Shown: positions 1 to 7,607 of the stretch, one piece after another
Layout: every line of letters begins with the position of its first letter
Position numbering within the stretch: the first letter of the stretch is position 1
Assembly (NCBI RefSeq): GCF_014698035.1
Contig: NZ_JACJSF010000004.1
Coordinates: forward strand, 161,006-225,005
Direction of reading: 5' to 3'
Length of the DNA: 64,000 bases
Origin: Desmonostoc muscorum FACHB-395
GTDB lineage: Bacteria; Cyanobacteriota; Cyanobacteriia; Cyanobacteriales; Nostocaceae
Notes under the pieces: generated by a model
What the model was told of the DNA's origin: nothing
Database searches by the model: none
Seen by the model: only the letters and a program-made list of their open reading frames with translations
Program-made: the position numbers and the translations under genes

Positions 1-107
1 TCGGTTAAGGGGAAAAGGGGAAAGGGAAAAGGGAAAGAAAAAACCCTTTAACCTTTTCCCCAAACCCGATTCCGAGTTAAAAATGCAAAACCCGAGCAGT
101 ATTGGGG
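1..107 (-). repeat. MITE-like repeat, left copy, cut by window edge
   Basis: Runs of AAGGGG/AAAGGG end in CGAGCAGTATTGGGG. The reverse complement matches the repeat at 1029-1168 over nearly its whole length, including the end motif CTCGG, an AACTCG block, GGGTTTGGGGAAAAGGTTAAA and the purine/pyrimidine-biased tract (a 20-base part of it is quoted elsewhere only in pieces). It is therefore a second, inverted copy, and the two copies flank the GST gene. Bases 108-244 hold no complete gene; one frame reads as a short acidic C-terminal tail ending at about 222 and may be a relic. Confidence 0.7.
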
Positions 108-244
108 TGGCTGTTTTTTATCTAACTTCTGAAAATAACTCCAAAAGCTCCTGGCAACTTCTACTGAGTTAGAAGAAGATGCGATTGATGATGTTCTAAA
201 TGCAACATTAACCAGTTTCTAATTATCTGAAATGGGTACAAGAA

Positions 245-883
245 TTATTGAATGCTATTGGCAAAGTCGTATCTGCCTCCACGTTCAAGAGCGCGTTTGT
301 AAGCAGGCCGCGCATGGATGCGCTCGATAAATTGCTTAATTTTCGGTCGGCTTGAGATGAGTTCGGCTTCCATAGCGACTATTTCCAAAGGAAAGCTCAT
401 TTGGATATCGGCGGCGGTGAATTCTTCGCCTACAAACCATGTATTTTTACGAAGTTCACCTTCTATATAGTCAAAGTGAAGCTTAATCTGGGGTGCGATA
501 AATCCTTCGTTTACGCTATCTCCTACACCAAAACGGTTAAAGACGAGATTCATTACCAGAGGTGGCATTGCAGAGCCTTCGGCATAATGCAGCCAATAAG
601 TATAGCGCAGACGCTCTGGTGTAACAGATGGTGGGATTAGCTGACCATTACCGTAGCGTTCGACGATGTATTCAATGATAGCGCCTGACTCAGCAACAGT
701 ATTTTCTGCATCTGTGATTACTGGTGACTTGCCGAGGGGATGGACTTCACGCAGGGATGCCGGTGCCAGCATCGTCTTCTGGTCGCGTTCGTAGAACTTA
801 ATTTCATAATCGATCCCTAATTCTTCAAGCAGCCATAGTACGCGCTGCGATCGCGAGTTGTTAAGATGATGGACAACGATCAT
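245..883 (-). CDS. glutathione S-transferase family protein
   Basis: This 212-residue protein has the two-domain GST layout. The thioredoxin-like N-terminal domain (about 1-80) starts IVVHHLNNSRSQRVLWLLEE, placing Ser10/Ser12 where GSTs activate glutathione, and contains the cis-Pro region (GKSPVI) and the glutathione-binding ESGAI motif near residue 66. The helical C-terminal domain fills 90-205. Family role: cytosolic conjugation or reduction with glutathione; the substrate cannot be read from sequence. The ATG at 883 is the natural start. The gene stands alone and is bracketed by inverted copies of a MITE-like repeat (1-107 and 1029-1168), so it could have been moved as a unit, although nothing else indicates recent transfer. 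Confidence 0.9.
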   Translation of the reverse strand: MIVVHHLNNSRSQRVLWLLEELGIDYEIKFYERDQKTMLAPASLREVHPLGKSPVITDAENTVAESGAIIEYIVERYGNGQLIPPSVTPERLRYTYWLHYAEGSAMPPLVMNLVFNRFGVGDSVNEGFIAPQIKLHFDYIEGELRKNTWFVGEEFTAADIQMSFPLEIVAMEAELISSRPKIKQFIERIHARPAYKRALERGGRYDFANSIQ

Positions 884-1028
884 AATAGCTACTTTTTTAC
901 AATGGAGTTATTACTGACTTTTCATCATCTGAAACTACCATCAGCTGACTAATTATTCATCTATCTAATGGTTTGTTTTGGGTAGTGCTAAATCAAGCAC
1001 TTATTTCTGGATTTGGAAGGGTATCTAT

Positions 1029-1168
1029 TAATACTGCTCGGTTAACCATTTTTAACTCGACATTGGGTTTGGGGAAAAGGTTAAAGGTTTTTTCTTTCCC
1101 CTTTCCCCCACCCCTTATCCCCAGAGGGGGCCCCACCTTCCCCTTTTCCCCTTAACCGACAAGTATTG
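1029..1168 (+). mobile_element. MITE-like element with terminal inverted repeats and target duplication
   Basis: A 140-bp non-coding element. Its ends AATACTGCTCGGTTAA (about 1030-1045) and TTAACCGACAAGTATT (about 1152-1167) are inverted repeats differing at two bases. Immediately outside both ends lies the same 10-mer GGGTATCTAT (1019-1028 and 1169-1178), which looks like a target-site duplication. The interior is pyrimidine-rich (CCCCTTTCCCC). A related inverted copy sits at 1-107. No transposase is encoded, so it would need one in trans; the parent family is not identified. Confidence 0.7.
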
Positions 1169-1207
1169 GGGTATCTATATTACCCTGTCCGTGTATCACT
1201 CAATTAT

Positions 1208-1324
1208 TTATTGACAGACTAATAGCTCCAAGCCCAGCATTTGCTCGTAGAATTGTGTAGAGGCATTGAGATTATGGGTGTAAAAGAAGGTAATTTGCTG
1301 TTCTATTTGCGGATGAGTAGACAT
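1208..1324 (-). pseudogene. truncated VOC/glyoxalase-fold protein (N-terminal 38 residues)
   Basis: The minus strand encodes 38 residues from ATG 1324 to TAA 1208, containing ITFFYTHNLNASTQFYEQ and MLGLELLV. This is the first beta-alpha-beta unit of vicinal-oxygen-chelate (glyoxalase/bleomycin-resistance fold) proteins, which normally run 110-140 residues. The metal-ligand second half is missing, so the product cannot be a working enzyme. The break lies about 40 bp from the MITE at 1029-1168, which suggests that insertion and a deletion removed the rest. Start and stop are clear; the family call rests on the FY-x8-FYE-x-MLGL pattern. Confidence 0.65.
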
Positions 1325-1330
1325 AAATAC

Positions 1331-1442
1331 ATTTGAGTATATACCCCAAGGACATCTGGCGATCGCAGATGTAAAAATTGATTGATGTTAGAAACCTGTT
1401 ACTACTCCAGAATGCCTTAAGTGCATCTGGAGTTTCTTTTTG
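1331..1442 (+). ncRNA. candidate small RNA A, ending in intrinsic terminator
   Basis: A block ATTTGAGTATATACCCC (1331-1347), with a -10-like TATACC, is followed about 73 bp later by a perfect stem ACTCCAGA (1404-1411)/TCTGGAGT (1426-1433) and a T-rich tail. No reading frame fits between. The same arrangement (ATTTGAGTGTATACCC, then a CTCCAGA/TCTGGAG terminator about 75 bp on) occurs again at 1783-1894, so the two look like paralogous short transcription units. I do not recognise a named RNA family. Confidence 0.4.
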
Positions 1443-1544
1443 AAAAAGCGATGTCTACGACAGGCTGCGCCTACGCAATTTTTCAAATCATCCTGATCAG
1501 CCAAAAGACAGCTGAATAGGGATGCATACTGAATTATTTATATT

Positions 1545-1627
1545 TAACATAGGGCATCATTGTTGATGTACCCCCCTCCTAGCAAACAACTCTCGCAAAG
1601 CAGCCTCAGATTTACTGGGGCTGTTTT
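1545..1627 (+). ncRNA. candidate small RNA or terminator segment between A and B
   Basis: The stretch contains a C-rich single-stranded-looking segment (ACCCCCCTCCTAGCAAAC, near 1570) and then a 9-bp stem CAGCCTCAG (1601-1609)/CTGGGGCTG (1615-1623) with one G-U pair, loop ATTTA and TTTT. This is a convincing intrinsic terminator with no protein gene upstream on this strand. It may end a third short transcript; the 5' end is a guess. Confidence 0.3.
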
Positions 1628-1782
1628 GCGTTACTTCAATAAGAGTTACGCAAAATCTCATCTTTCAAACTCGCATTTCTCTGCGCCTCTGCGGTTCCTT
1701 ATTCCGTAACTTGTGCGTAAGTCCTATTCAAACAGAAAATTTGTGTAAACAAAGCAGTTAATCCTCAGACATTCTTTACTGT

Positions 1783-1894
1783 ATTTGAGTGTATACCCTG
1801 ATGACGTAGGATACTCTCACGGTGAAAATTTGGTATAGGTAAATGCGTATCTTTCCTGACTCCAGATTTGTCACAAACATTTCTGGAGTTTTTT
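1783..1894 (+). ncRNA. candidate small RNA B, paralogue of A
   Basis: Starts with ATTTGAGTGTATACCCT and ends with stem ACTCCAGA (1859-1866)/TCTGGAGT (1882-1889) followed by six T. Spacing and both end blocks match candidate A, while the middle (with ACTCTCACGGTGAAAATT) differs. Conserved ends with a variable middle fit a small regulatory RNA pair. The 1443-1544 and 1628-1782 stretches between these units hold only dispersed repeat fragments. Confidence 0.4.
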
Positions 1895-1993
1895 CATTAT
1901 TGGAGTTATTGATTCGGCTCAGAAGAAAATAGTTAAGCGATCGCACTTATCATCTTGATTAAATTAAAGTGCGACACACTTAAATATAAATGC

Positions 1994-2818
1994 TTATTTA
2001 GTTGTATATGTCACAAAAATATCCTTTTTCATCTCAACTTCTGCTGGGGCATCTGGATTATAAGTCGGTGATAATAAAAAACTAGCAAATGATGGTAAAG
2101 GAACTCCAGTTTTAGAACTACATGAGGGATAAAATAATGTGTAAAATGGTTCGGCTACAGAAGGAACATCAAGTTTAACACTCATAGCAGTTGCTAAAGC
2201 CTGAGCGCGACTTTGAGCATCTTTCATCGCTGATTGATAAACTGAACTCTGCAAAGCCTGACAGTCATTTACTGCGTACTCAACGCCCACACTCTTGACG
2301 GAAATATTTTCAAGTTGGCTTGTCGCTTTGTTCGCTGTAGCAACAATTTCCTGGACACGCTCGCGTGTTGGTTTTTCCAACCTCACCAATATTTTGGCGT
2401 TATTTTCGCTGGAATTTGGGTTAATTTGTACTTGAATTTTATCAACATTAATTCCTTTGGCAACTAGGCTATTAACTACAGGCTGGAGAGTTGCTTTAGT
2501 TAGTGATTTTTTGCTTGGTGAAGATTCTGCTACTGTTTTGTAATTTAAGAATAGAGTTGGTGAGGAAATGCGGCGGGTTTGCGGTAGAGATGATGGTTGC
2601 GTTTCTGACTCACCATTGCTACTTTCGCTACTGAATACCAGTTCAATATCGGCTGTATCTGCTGGCACTTTCACTACTCCTTGACCGATTACCATTAATG
2701 AATGGCGATCGCTTGCTGGTGGATAAAATAATTGGGCATTAGTAACTTTGGGCGTTAATACTCCCACGCCGACAGTCACGGTAATACTTACCAACATTAG
2801 AGCAGTTATTTTTCTCAT
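1994..2818 (-). CDS. SIMPL domain (DUF541) secreted protein
   Basis: The predicted product has a signal peptide (MRKITALMLVSITVTVGVGV) and then the SIMPL/DUF541 pattern: an early HSLMVIGQGVVKVPADTADI strand, a variable linker, a middle VQINP segment, and the late VGVEYAVNDC...A-x2-DA-x2-RA-x2-LA region. The family occurs in periplasmic or membrane-associated proteins; molecular function is not settled. A TTG codon extends the frame to 2851, but the ATG at 2818 gives a clean signal peptide and is preferred. Length is about 274 residues, normal for the family. It lies downstream of and on the same strand as the ComFB-like gene but is separated from it by a terminator-like hairpin. Confidence 0.8.
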   Translation of the reverse strand: MRKITALMLVSITVTVGVGVLTPKVTNAQLFYPPASDRHSLMVIGQGVVKVPADTADIELVFSSESSNGESETQPSSLPQTRRISSPTLFLNYKTVAESSPSKKSLTKATLQPVVNSLVAKGINVDKIQVQINPNSSENNAKILVRLEKPTRERVQEIVATANKATSQLENISVKSVGVEYAVNDCQALQSSVYQSAMKDAQSRAQALATAMSVKLDVPSVAEPFYTLFYPSCSSKTGVPLPSFASFLLSPTYNPDAPAEVEMKKDIFVTYTTK

Positions 2819-2888
2819 GTCCTGGGAATGTCCTTTGAACCTAATTGTCAAAGTTTACACCTCAAAAGCAGGATACTTACAAAAATAT

Positions 2889-2927
2889 TGAGCTAACCTC
2901 ACGACTAAACACCGTTAGATTAGCTCA
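2889..2927 (-). terminator. hairpin downstream of ComFB-like gene
   Basis: Inverted repeat TGAGCTAA (2889-2896)/TTAGCTCA (2920-2927). Read on the minus strand it follows the stop of the 2953-3330 gene and is trailed by a T-rich tail (ATATTTTTG), so it probably ends that transcript. Confidence 0.5.
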
Positions 2928-2952
2928 AAAATTAAAAATTCACTGCGAACTA

Positions 2953-3330
2953 TTAACCAAACCAGTGAGAGGCTTCACAAGCTGGCTGAACTGTTTCACA
3001 AACATGATCGTTAATCCAATCTGACTTTTCTTGAACGATTAAACAAATGCCTTGGTGAATCAAATTCTGTAGGTGGAGTTGCTGCTCTAAGGGTTTACGA
3101 GGCAATTTGTAATAGGCCAAGCTTCCTTGTTCAGCCTCCGCTAGGGAAATATGTCCCTCAGAGATAGCGCCGTCAAAAGAGGGAAGACGGGTGAGGACGA
3201 AAGCAATTAGCTCTTGGCGTAAATCAGGAATCGCAAAGGCTTTTTGATATGGATGGTATGGATATGTATCCAAAACGCTTTCAATCTCTCCTACTACTGT
3301 TTGCTGTGTTAAATTAACTACCGTTTTCAT
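2953..3330 (-). CDS. ComFB-like small cyanobacterial protein
   Basis: A 125-residue soluble protein. The N-terminal half (VVGEIESVLDTYP... then LRQELIAFVLTRLPSFDG) matches the ComFB layout, a helix followed by a conserved 'x2-L-x-FVL-x-RLP' helix. The zinc-type cysteines of the Bacillus protein are absent here; the only cysteines lie in the C-terminal extension. ComFB is a late-competence operon protein in Bacillus and is a family linked to second-messenger signalling in cyanobacteria. Function here is inferred only. The start ATG at 3330 has an AGGAG-like stretch upstream (GGAGTTTAAAAATT). Confidence 0.6.
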   Translation of the reverse strand: MKTVVNLTQQTVVGEIESVLDTYPYHPYQKAFAIPDLRQELIAFVLTRLPSFDGAISEGHISLAEAEQGSLAYYKLPRKPLEQQLHLQNLIHQGICLIVQEKSDWINDHVCETVQPACEASHWFG

Positions 3331-3365
3331 AATTTTTAAACTCCTTTTTTAATTCCAGTCAATGA

Positions 3366-3557
3366 TTGGTGGAGAAAACAAATTTTTTAGATGAAAATCA
3401 GTTAAAAGTAATTCAACTGATAGATGCAATAACCCCTGTAACTAGCCTTTTATCTTGGTTTAATATCAGACATTTGGCTTTGCTTATTTTAGTTAAAGTT
3501 TATACTGATTTACAGCATGACTTATTAAAACAGCAATCCAATATGCTGGTAGGTTAG
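3366..3557 (+). CDS. small hypothetical protein (63 aa)
   Basis: A short frame opening with TTG and encoding an amphipathic protein with a hydrophobic middle (about residues 25-45, including HLALLILVKVY) and an acidic/polar N-terminus. It is divergent from the ComFB-like gene and is followed by an inverted repeat at 3593-3613. There is no recognisable family or strong ribosome binding site, so it may be spurious. Confidence 0.35.
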   Translation: MVEKTNFLDENQLKVIQLIDAITPVTSLLSWFNIRHLALLILVKVYTDLQHDLLKQQSNMLVG

Positions 3558-3592
3558 CGACATTTTATATTTATAATCCTAATTATTTCAAA

Positions 3593-3613
3593 TTTCTGCC
3601 AAAAAGGCAGAAA
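3593..3613. terminator. symmetrical hairpin
   Basis: TTTCTGCC-AAAAA-GGCAGAAA is a perfect 8-bp stem. It lacks a long T run on either strand, so it is a weak terminator at best. The 3614-3849 spacer otherwise shows nothing recognisable. Confidence 0.35.
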
Positions 3614-3849
3614 TCTACATAAAACGCAGCATCAAGGCTAGGGGATCAAAATTAACGGCAATAAAAATCTTGAATTAGGAACAAGTTTTTAATGAAGTTA
3701 AGCTTTGTTGGTAATTTATATCACATTTTATTTTTACTGCGAGATTTACTGTTTCATCTAAAAAACTTATTTGTTGCACATTGCTTTAGTAAGTCAGACA
3801 AATAGCGACTCACGAGAGCGCAAAATCAGTCTAGCGACTGATGAAATGA

Positions 3850-4914
3850 TCAGACAAAAACGTTGAAAAAGTTCACATTGTCTAAAGGTAGATGACCCAG
3901 CTGATGATTAATTTCATCTGCCGCCGCTAATCCAGAAAGCATCGCACCTTCTGCAAGATTGCCGCCACACCAATCACCACAGCAAACTAAAGGTAAGGGA
4001 GTTTCGGCAGACAAAAAAGCTTCGTGCCAAGGACGGCTAGGAAAGGCATAACGCCAACGATGTACCTGCATCCATTCAGGAGTATTCAGCCAGGGAAGGG
4101 AAAGAGATTCGGCTGCTCGTTGCAACATTAGCTTTCCAACAGGTTCTAAATCCTGGGATTCTAGATGGCGTTGGGCAAAATCAGCGCTACTTTGCACTAC
4201 AAAATGTGGTTGTTGAGGGTTAGGACGCTTGCTACTGTCCAAACCAATCCATGCTAAATCAGCATCATCTACAAAAGTTAGAGCTTTCCACTGAGGGAGT
4301 GGTTGAGATGTAGAAGGATATCCAGCGATCGCACTAATGGAAGGATAAAATTCTACAGAACGCAAGTTATCAAGAAAGGCTGTATCTAATACACCTTCAC
4401 CCAAAGATTCCAACAGCATCATCGCTTGGGGTGCAGGAATAGCGACGACTATAGCTTTTGCAGTTAATTCTTCGTTGCTAGATTCAAGAGTGATCCGCCA
4501 ACTCTTTTCGGGAGTTGGGGTAATAGCAATGACACGCTGATTCAGTAATATTTCTAAACCTGGAGCGAGGGATTTAGCGATCGCACTCATTCCACTAGGT
4601 GCAACATATCGCGGACTAAGGTTTTTCGGTTCAGATAAAGGAGCGCCTGCTGTGAGTTCGTAAACCTCCTCTGTCCAAACTTCGAGGATATGGCGCGATC
4701 GCAATATCTCCACAAAACGTTTAAATAATTCACCCTTTGGCTTCAGGTAACAAGCCCCATGATCGGCGCAAGTTCCATGCAAGCGGCGTGTAGCCAATCT
4801 TCCACCCAAACCACGGGACTTGTCCACTACTAGCACCGAATATCCAGCTTGACTTAATTGCTGGGCGCAGACTAAACCGGCCATTCCGGCACCAATCACT
4901 GCAATATCAGTCAT
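3850..4914 (-). CDS. renalase-like NAD(P)/FAD-dependent oxidoreductase
   Basis: The N-terminus has an FAD-binding Rossmann motif (IAVIGAGMAGL, about residues 3-13) followed by the DKSRGLGGRLATRR motif of renalase-type flavoproteins. Near the C-terminus, HRWRYAFP and CGDWCGGNLAEGAMLSG form the second FAD-contact region. Length (354 residues) fits bacterial renalase-like amine/NAD(P)H oxidoreductases; the substrate is unknown. The frame can be extended seven codons to 4935, but ATG 4914 puts the GAGMAG motif at the usual distance from the start. It is a single gene on the minus strand, divergent from the YaaW gene. Confidence 0.85.
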   Translation of the reverse strand: MTDIAVIGAGMAGLVCAQQLSQAGYSVLVVDKSRGLGGRLATRRLHGTCADHGACYLKPKGELFKRFVEILRSRHILEVWTEEVYELTAGAPLSEPKNLSPRYVAPSGMSAIAKSLAPGLEILLNQRVIAITPTPEKSWRITLESSNEELTAKAIVVAIPAPQAMMLLESLGEGVLDTAFLDNLRSVEFYPSISAIAGYPSTSQPLPQWKALTFVDDADLAWIGLDSSKRPNPQQPHFVVQSSADFAQRHLESQDLEPVGKLMLQRAAESLSLPWLNTPEWMQVHRWRYAFPSRPWHEAFLSAETPLPLVCCGDWCGGNLAEGAMLSGLAAADEINHQLGHLPLDNVNFFNVFV

Positions 4915-5052
4915 AAGTCCATAATCCTTAGTCATTAATTATTAGTTATTGGTCATTAGGTTATTATCAAAGGACAAAATTACTACTAATGACTGCTGAA
5001 AGCTAATAGTAGAATAAGGTACAGAAAGCTGCACGGAAGGGAGGAAGGGAAA

Positions 5053-5895
5053 TTGGATGAAATGAGGGCGGCGCTAGAGTTAGCGACCGAAGAAGAATTG
5101 CAAGATTTAACGGCAATTTTATTTAGTCGTAAGTTCAATCCCCTAGACTATGTACACACACCCGAACCCATCGAAGTGCAAAGCCAAGACCGCAAAGCTT
5201 GGTTAGATTCACTAGAGGGACGCTTTCGCTTTTTGGCGGCAGATGGGATGACAGTATTACGGGGACGTACAGGCCAGGTAACTTACCGACAAGCCTTAGT
5301 TCAAGTATGTAAGTATCTAAAAATTCCCTATTCTCATCAGCTGCCAACTATTGATTTAGAAGCAGAAGTATTTTTGCATCTACTAGGACAGGTATGGAAA
5401 AAATTACCTGAACAGGAAAAGCAAAAATTGACTCTCAGAGTGCAGCGTCACCTTGTGCAATCAGAACTAAAAGAACCGTTACCACTTTTATTACAGCCTG
5501 ACCCCTTGGGTTTGCTTTTCAAAGGCGGTGGTGCGATCGCGGTTACTTCACTTCTCCAGCCAATGGTACTTAAGCAAATTGCTCGTCAATTTGCCATCCA
5601 CTTTGCTACTTATGAAGTAGCAAAACAAGCGGCGATTACAGGCTCAGAAGCTGCTGCAACGCAATTTCAAAGCTATGTAGCTATGCAAATGGCGCAACGG
5701 GGTATGACAGTGAGTGCAGCTCGTTATGGGGCAGCCCGCACGATGTTTGCCGTGATTGGGCCAATGATGTGGACTTGGTTTTTTGCAGATTTAGGGTGGA
5801 GAGCGATCGCCACTAACTATGGTCGGATCATTCCGACTATTTTCGCTTTAGCTCAAATTCGCCTCACTCGTGAGGAATGTTGGGAGCCAGCTTGA
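5053..5895 (+). CDS. YaaW (UPF0174) family protein
   Basis: This 280-residue protein has the YaaW/UPF0174 layout: an acidic N-terminal helix (LATEEELQDLTAILFSRKF), a helical middle with EAEVFLHLLGQVWKKLP, a glycine patch (GGGAIAVTS) and a hydrophobic C-terminal helical bundle ending in a conserved FADLGWRAIATNYGRIIPTI stretch. The function of the family is unknown; the C-terminal half could associate with membranes. The start is TTG 5053 with GGGAGGAAGGG just upstream; ATG 5062 is the alternative. Its last 19 bases overlap the next gene, so the two are translationally linked. Confidence 0.8.
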   Translation: MDEMRAALELATEEELQDLTAILFSRKFNPLDYVHTPEPIEVQSQDRKAWLDSLEGRFRFLAADGMTVLRGRTGQVTYRQALVQVCKYLKIPYSHQLPTIDLEAEVFLHLLGQVWKKLPEQEKQKLTLRVQRHLVQSELKEPLPLLLQPDPLGLLFKGGGAIAVTSLLQPMVLKQIARQFAIHFATYEVAKQAAITGSEAAATQFQSYVAMQMAQRGMTVSAARYGAARTMFAVIGPMMWTWFFADLGWRAIATNYGRIIPTIFALAQIRLTREECWEPA

Positions 5896-7205
5896 ACAAG
5901 GTTTCTGATTATTTCAAGTCTCGCTGGCGATCTTCTTGGAACTACTCTCTATGGGCATTGTTAATCTTCCCATTGAGTCCATTGTTGGGGGCTGTGACTA
6001 TTGGTTTTGTCTCATTAATAACTTGGCTGAAACAATCCCACAAAATTAATCGCCGCCCCCTCAACTGGGGATTTGCCCTTTTGAGTCTGTTGCTAATCGT
6101 AAGTGCTGGATTTGCCGATGACAAAACAGCAGCTTTCCTTGGCTTATTTAATTTATTACCATTCTTTTTACTTTTTGTTGCCCATAGCGCTCTAATTCAA
6201 ACATTTGTCCAATTGCGCCAAATGTCTTGGGTTTTAGCGATCGGTTCCATGCCAGTGATAATTCTTGGTTTGGGACAGTTATTTTTAGGCTGGAGTTTGA
6301 AATTAGAGATTTTATGGGTTGTGTTGAATTGGACGATCACACCAGGAGGAAATCCGCCAGGTCGCATAGCCTCACTTTTCTTGCACGCTAACACCTTTGC
6401 CGCTTATCTAACAATAGTTTTCATCCTTAGCTTGGGGTTGTGGCTAGAACAATGGCGATTATATCGAGAATTGGGTAGTAGGAAGAATTCACTTCCCTTT
6501 ATTTTCATAACCATTGCGGTGATTACAAATTTCATTACCTTGATTTTCACTAACTCACGCAATGGCTGGGCGATCGCTATTTTTGCCTGTTTAGCTTATG
6601 CACTCTACCAAGGCTGGCGCATTCTTGTGGGTGGTGTCGCTGCGATCGTCTCTAGCGTGCTTTTGGCAGCTTTTGCTCCCTCGCCAGTCGCTCAAATTTT
6701 TCGCCGGGTAGTTCCTGCCTTCTTTTGGGCAAGGTTAAATGACGATATGTATCCAGATAGACCAGTCGCTTTAATGCGAAAAACTCAATGGGAGTTTGCC
6801 TGGTCTTTAGCCAGAGAACATCCTTGGACTGGTTGGGGATTACGCAGTTTTAGTGGACTCTACAAAGCGCAAACGCAGATTCCCTTGGGTCATCCCCATA
6901 ACTTGTTTTTGATGTTATCTGCTGAAACTGGTTTTCCTAGTACTTTTTTATTTTGTGGCTTACTTGCTTGGATTTTGATTACAAGCGTGCAATTATTACG
7001 AAAGTCTAAATATATAAATACAGAAGATAGATTGATATTTTTCAGTTATCTTCTGGCCTTTATTGGTTGGGTTTTATTGAATACAGTAGATGTAACCCTC
7101 TTCGATTTTCGTTTGAATGTAATTTCATGGTTAATTTTGGCTGCCATTTCTGGAGTAGTACATCGTTATAAGCAACAATACAGACTTGAATCTCATCCAA
7201 ATTAG
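5877..7205 (+). CDS. O-antigen ligase / Wzy-type polymerase family membrane protein
   Basis: A 442-residue polytopic membrane protein with about 11-12 hydrophobic segments and a large hydrophilic loop (about 275-340) carrying REHPWTGWGLRSF and the HPHNLFL motif, both typical of the Wzy_C/O-antigen ligase superfamily. Such proteins ligate or polymerise glycans on the periplasmic face of the inner membrane; here exopolysaccharide or LPS assembly is likely. The start ATG lies inside the end of the YaaW gene (19-bp overlap). No glycosyltransferases are nearby, so the partner pathway is unknown. Confidence 0.8.
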   Translation: MLGASLNKVSDYFKSRWRSSWNYSLWALLIFPLSPLLGAVTIGFVSLITWLKQSHKINRRPLNWGFALLSLLLIVSAGFADDKTAAFLGLFNLLPFFLLFVAHSALIQTFVQLRQMSWVLAIGSMPVIILGLGQLFLGWSLKLEILWVVLNWTITPGGNPPGRIASLFLHANTFAAYLTIVFILSLGLWLEQWRLYRELGSRKNSLPFIFITIAVITNFITLIFTNSRNGWAIAIFACLAYALYQGWRILVGGVAAIVSSVLLAAFAPSPVAQIFRRVVPAFFWARLNDDMYPDRPVALMRKTQWEFAWSLAREHPWTGWGLRSFSGLYKAQTQIPLGHPHNLFLMLSAETGFPSTFLFCGLLAWILITSVQLLRKSKYINTEDRLIFFSYLLAFIGWVLLNTVDVTLFDFRLNVISWLILAAISGVVHRYKQQYRLESHPN

Positions 7206-7378
7206 TTAGACGTGGATAATAGCTATTAGTTCTTTTTCAGTGTATGCACTGGGGACACTTCGAGTTTTTAGTTAATAAGATTACTATGTGAGTGTAACTA
7301 ACACTTAATTAGTCACACTCGATGTTGCTGATTGTTGGGAAGGTGTAAGGACAACCCTTTGGGGTTTTCTTGCATGAC

Positions 7379-7403
7379 GGGCATCTCTTGTAGATGCCCT
7401 TTT
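7379..7403 (+). terminator. intrinsic terminator
   Basis: GGGCATCT (7379-7386)-CTTGT-AGATGCCC (7392-7399) followed by TTTT. It lies 170 bp past the O-antigen-ligase stop. A weaker stem AACCC/GGGTT sits just upstream (about 7353-7366), and an inverted repeat AGTGTAACTAAC/TAGTCACACT is near 7290-7320. This double-hairpin arrangement could also end a short independent RNA starting near 7290. Confidence 0.65.
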
Positions 7404-7443
7404 GTATATTTATTATTTTTCTTCAGTTAAGCACAAATAAAAA

Positions 7444-7587
7444 AATATTCAATTTGACGAAATATCTGAAAAGATTTTAGCTTTAATCAAGGAATGTCAG
7501 ACATGGTTACTGAAATTAAAGTGGAATAGAGATGCTGATTGGCTAGGAATTATTGATAGTGTTCAAACTAAGTTCAAACATCTATAA
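7444..7587 (+). pseudogene. orphan C-terminal gene fragment
   Basis: An open frame with no start codon, directly after a stop, encodes about 45 residues ending ...DADWLGIIDSVQTKFKHL then TAA. It includes a helical, amphipathic ISEKILALIKECQTWLLKLK. The protein-like composition and lack of ATG suggest the end of a lost gene. I do not recognise the family. Confidence 0.35.
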
Positions 7588-7607
7588 ATTCCCATATTGT
7601 CTCTGTT

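Noticed and set aside
401..640. 79-codon plus-strand frame inside the GST gene
   Set aside because: It lies wholly antisense to a clear GST and has no protein-like pattern.
973..1155. 60-codon frame over the MITE
   Set aside because: It translates low-complexity repeat DNA (Phe/Pro-rich) and ends in the element.
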